From the NCBI RefSeq assembly GCF_034190915.1, contig NW_026947507.1, positions 31,114,001 to 31,178,000 on the forward strand: a DNA stretch of 64,000 nucleotides, given 5' to 3'. Shown piece by piece: positions 63,746 to 64,000 of this stretch. Within the stretch, counting starts at the first letter, position 1. Each line of letters begins with the position of its first letter. The position numbers were made by a program, and so were the translations under genes. This stretch comes from Cavia porcellus. Its lineage: Eukaryota > Chordata > Mammalia > Rodentia > Caviidae. Below the pieces are notes generated by a model. The model was not told the origin of the DNA. It saw only the letters and a program-made list of their open reading frames with translations, and did not search any database.

Positions 63746-64000
63746 TTAATGTCTTGTGACAGAGTAAAATTGACTCACAAAATAAAATTTAGCTCTGTGG
63801 GACTTACAAGGAACCCATCTAAGTTCTAAGGCGCAGATGATTGAATGTAAAAGGGCAGAAAAAATAAATAATGGAGCAACTGATTACAAATGAAAGTTGG
63901 CTGATGCTGAGATATTATTAGATAAAATGACTACATTATAAACATAACTTCAACAGAGAAAAGAAGCAGTATATAGTGGGGCTAATTCATCTGAAAAATA
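63746..64000. other. Intronic sequence, nothing recognised
   Basis: AT-rich unique-looking DNA to the end of the window. Confidence 0.4.

Larger units (their letters stand above)
1..64000 (+). other. MARCHF1: Interior of the MARCHF1 gene, mostly intron
   Basis: If the exon at 29450-29500 is genuine, the whole window lies inside MARCHF1 transcribed left to right, with one intron covering 1-29449 and another 29501-64000. MARCHF1 is known as a very large gene with introns of tens to hundreds of kilobases, which fits the absence of other recognisable exons. I looked for the known alternative first exon of the short isoform (the one beginning MTSSHVCC) and did not find it by eye. That negative is weak. 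Confidence 0.75.

Noticed and set aside
1..64000. Search for tRNA genes, prompted by the ID elements
   Set aside because: The tRNA-like parts belong to ID SINEs with A tails and mutated promoter boxes; no intact cloverleaf was seen.

Overview
This window is nuclear DNA of a placental mammal, almost certainly a non-murid rodent. It carries tRNA-derived ID SINEs, B1 (7SL-derived) SINEs and at least three composite B1-dID elements (a B1 head fused to an ID-like body), the mix known from squirrel-like, dormouse-like and related rodents. I saw no B2 or B4 elements, which argues against mouse or rat. Base composition is AT-rich and CpG-poor, with long stretches free of genes. No open reading frame of 60 codons or more looks like a real gene. 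I found no prokaryotic, CRISPR, operon or rRNA/tRNA gene content.

The one coding feature I can identify is a 51-bp exon on the + strand at 29450-29500. It has an acceptor, a donor and 17 in-frame codons reading NDKSPGRSASRSSNISK. This matches, with one conservative change (E to D), a peptide I recall from the cytosolic N-terminal region of MARCHF1 (MARCH1), the membrane RING-CH E3 ubiquitin ligase that down-regulates MHC class II and CD86. The window is therefore read as the interior of the very large MARCHF1 gene: 1-29449 is intron upstream of this exon and 29501-64000 is intron downstream. A second, purely predicted 42-bp exon in the same phase lies at 58630-58671.

Layout. 1-8.3 kb: introns with microsatellites, one B1-dID and one ID with clear target-site duplications. 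8.3-13.5 kb: an ancient repeat, two minus-strand L1 fragments, then a plus-strand L1 3' end carrying a nested B1-dID. 13.5-20.9 kb: mostly unclassified intron with MIR-like pieces, an ID and a compact pair of inverted repeats. 20.9-25.1 kb: an old minus-strand L1 broken by later insertions, then diverged AT-rich L1-like DNA. 25.4-29.4 kb: ID, GA repeat, a GC-richer block, and an L1 fragment ending only tens of bases before the MARCHF1 acceptor. 29.5-41 kb: MaLR-type LTR, another LTR-like block, a decayed ERVL internal fragment, and a B1 with target-site duplications. 43-46 kb: MIR pieces and a 143-bp direct duplication flanking an MLT1-like LTR. 46-53.8 kb: an ancient repeat, MIR, B1-dID, B1 and ID copies, a GC-rich block and an MLT1-like LTR. 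53.8-64 kb: intron, the candidate exon, purine tracts, an LTR-like block and a strongly AT-rich tract.

Repeat family names come from remembered consensus sequences without alignment, so boundaries are approximate and subfamily names are deliberately avoided. The biology on view is one small exon of an immune-regulatory ubiquitin ligase embedded in layered retrotransposon debris. I see no convincing undescribed system. The best leads are the tandem splice donor at the exon, the L1 sequence abutting its acceptor, the predicted in-phase exon at 58.6 kb, and the local 143-bp duplication.
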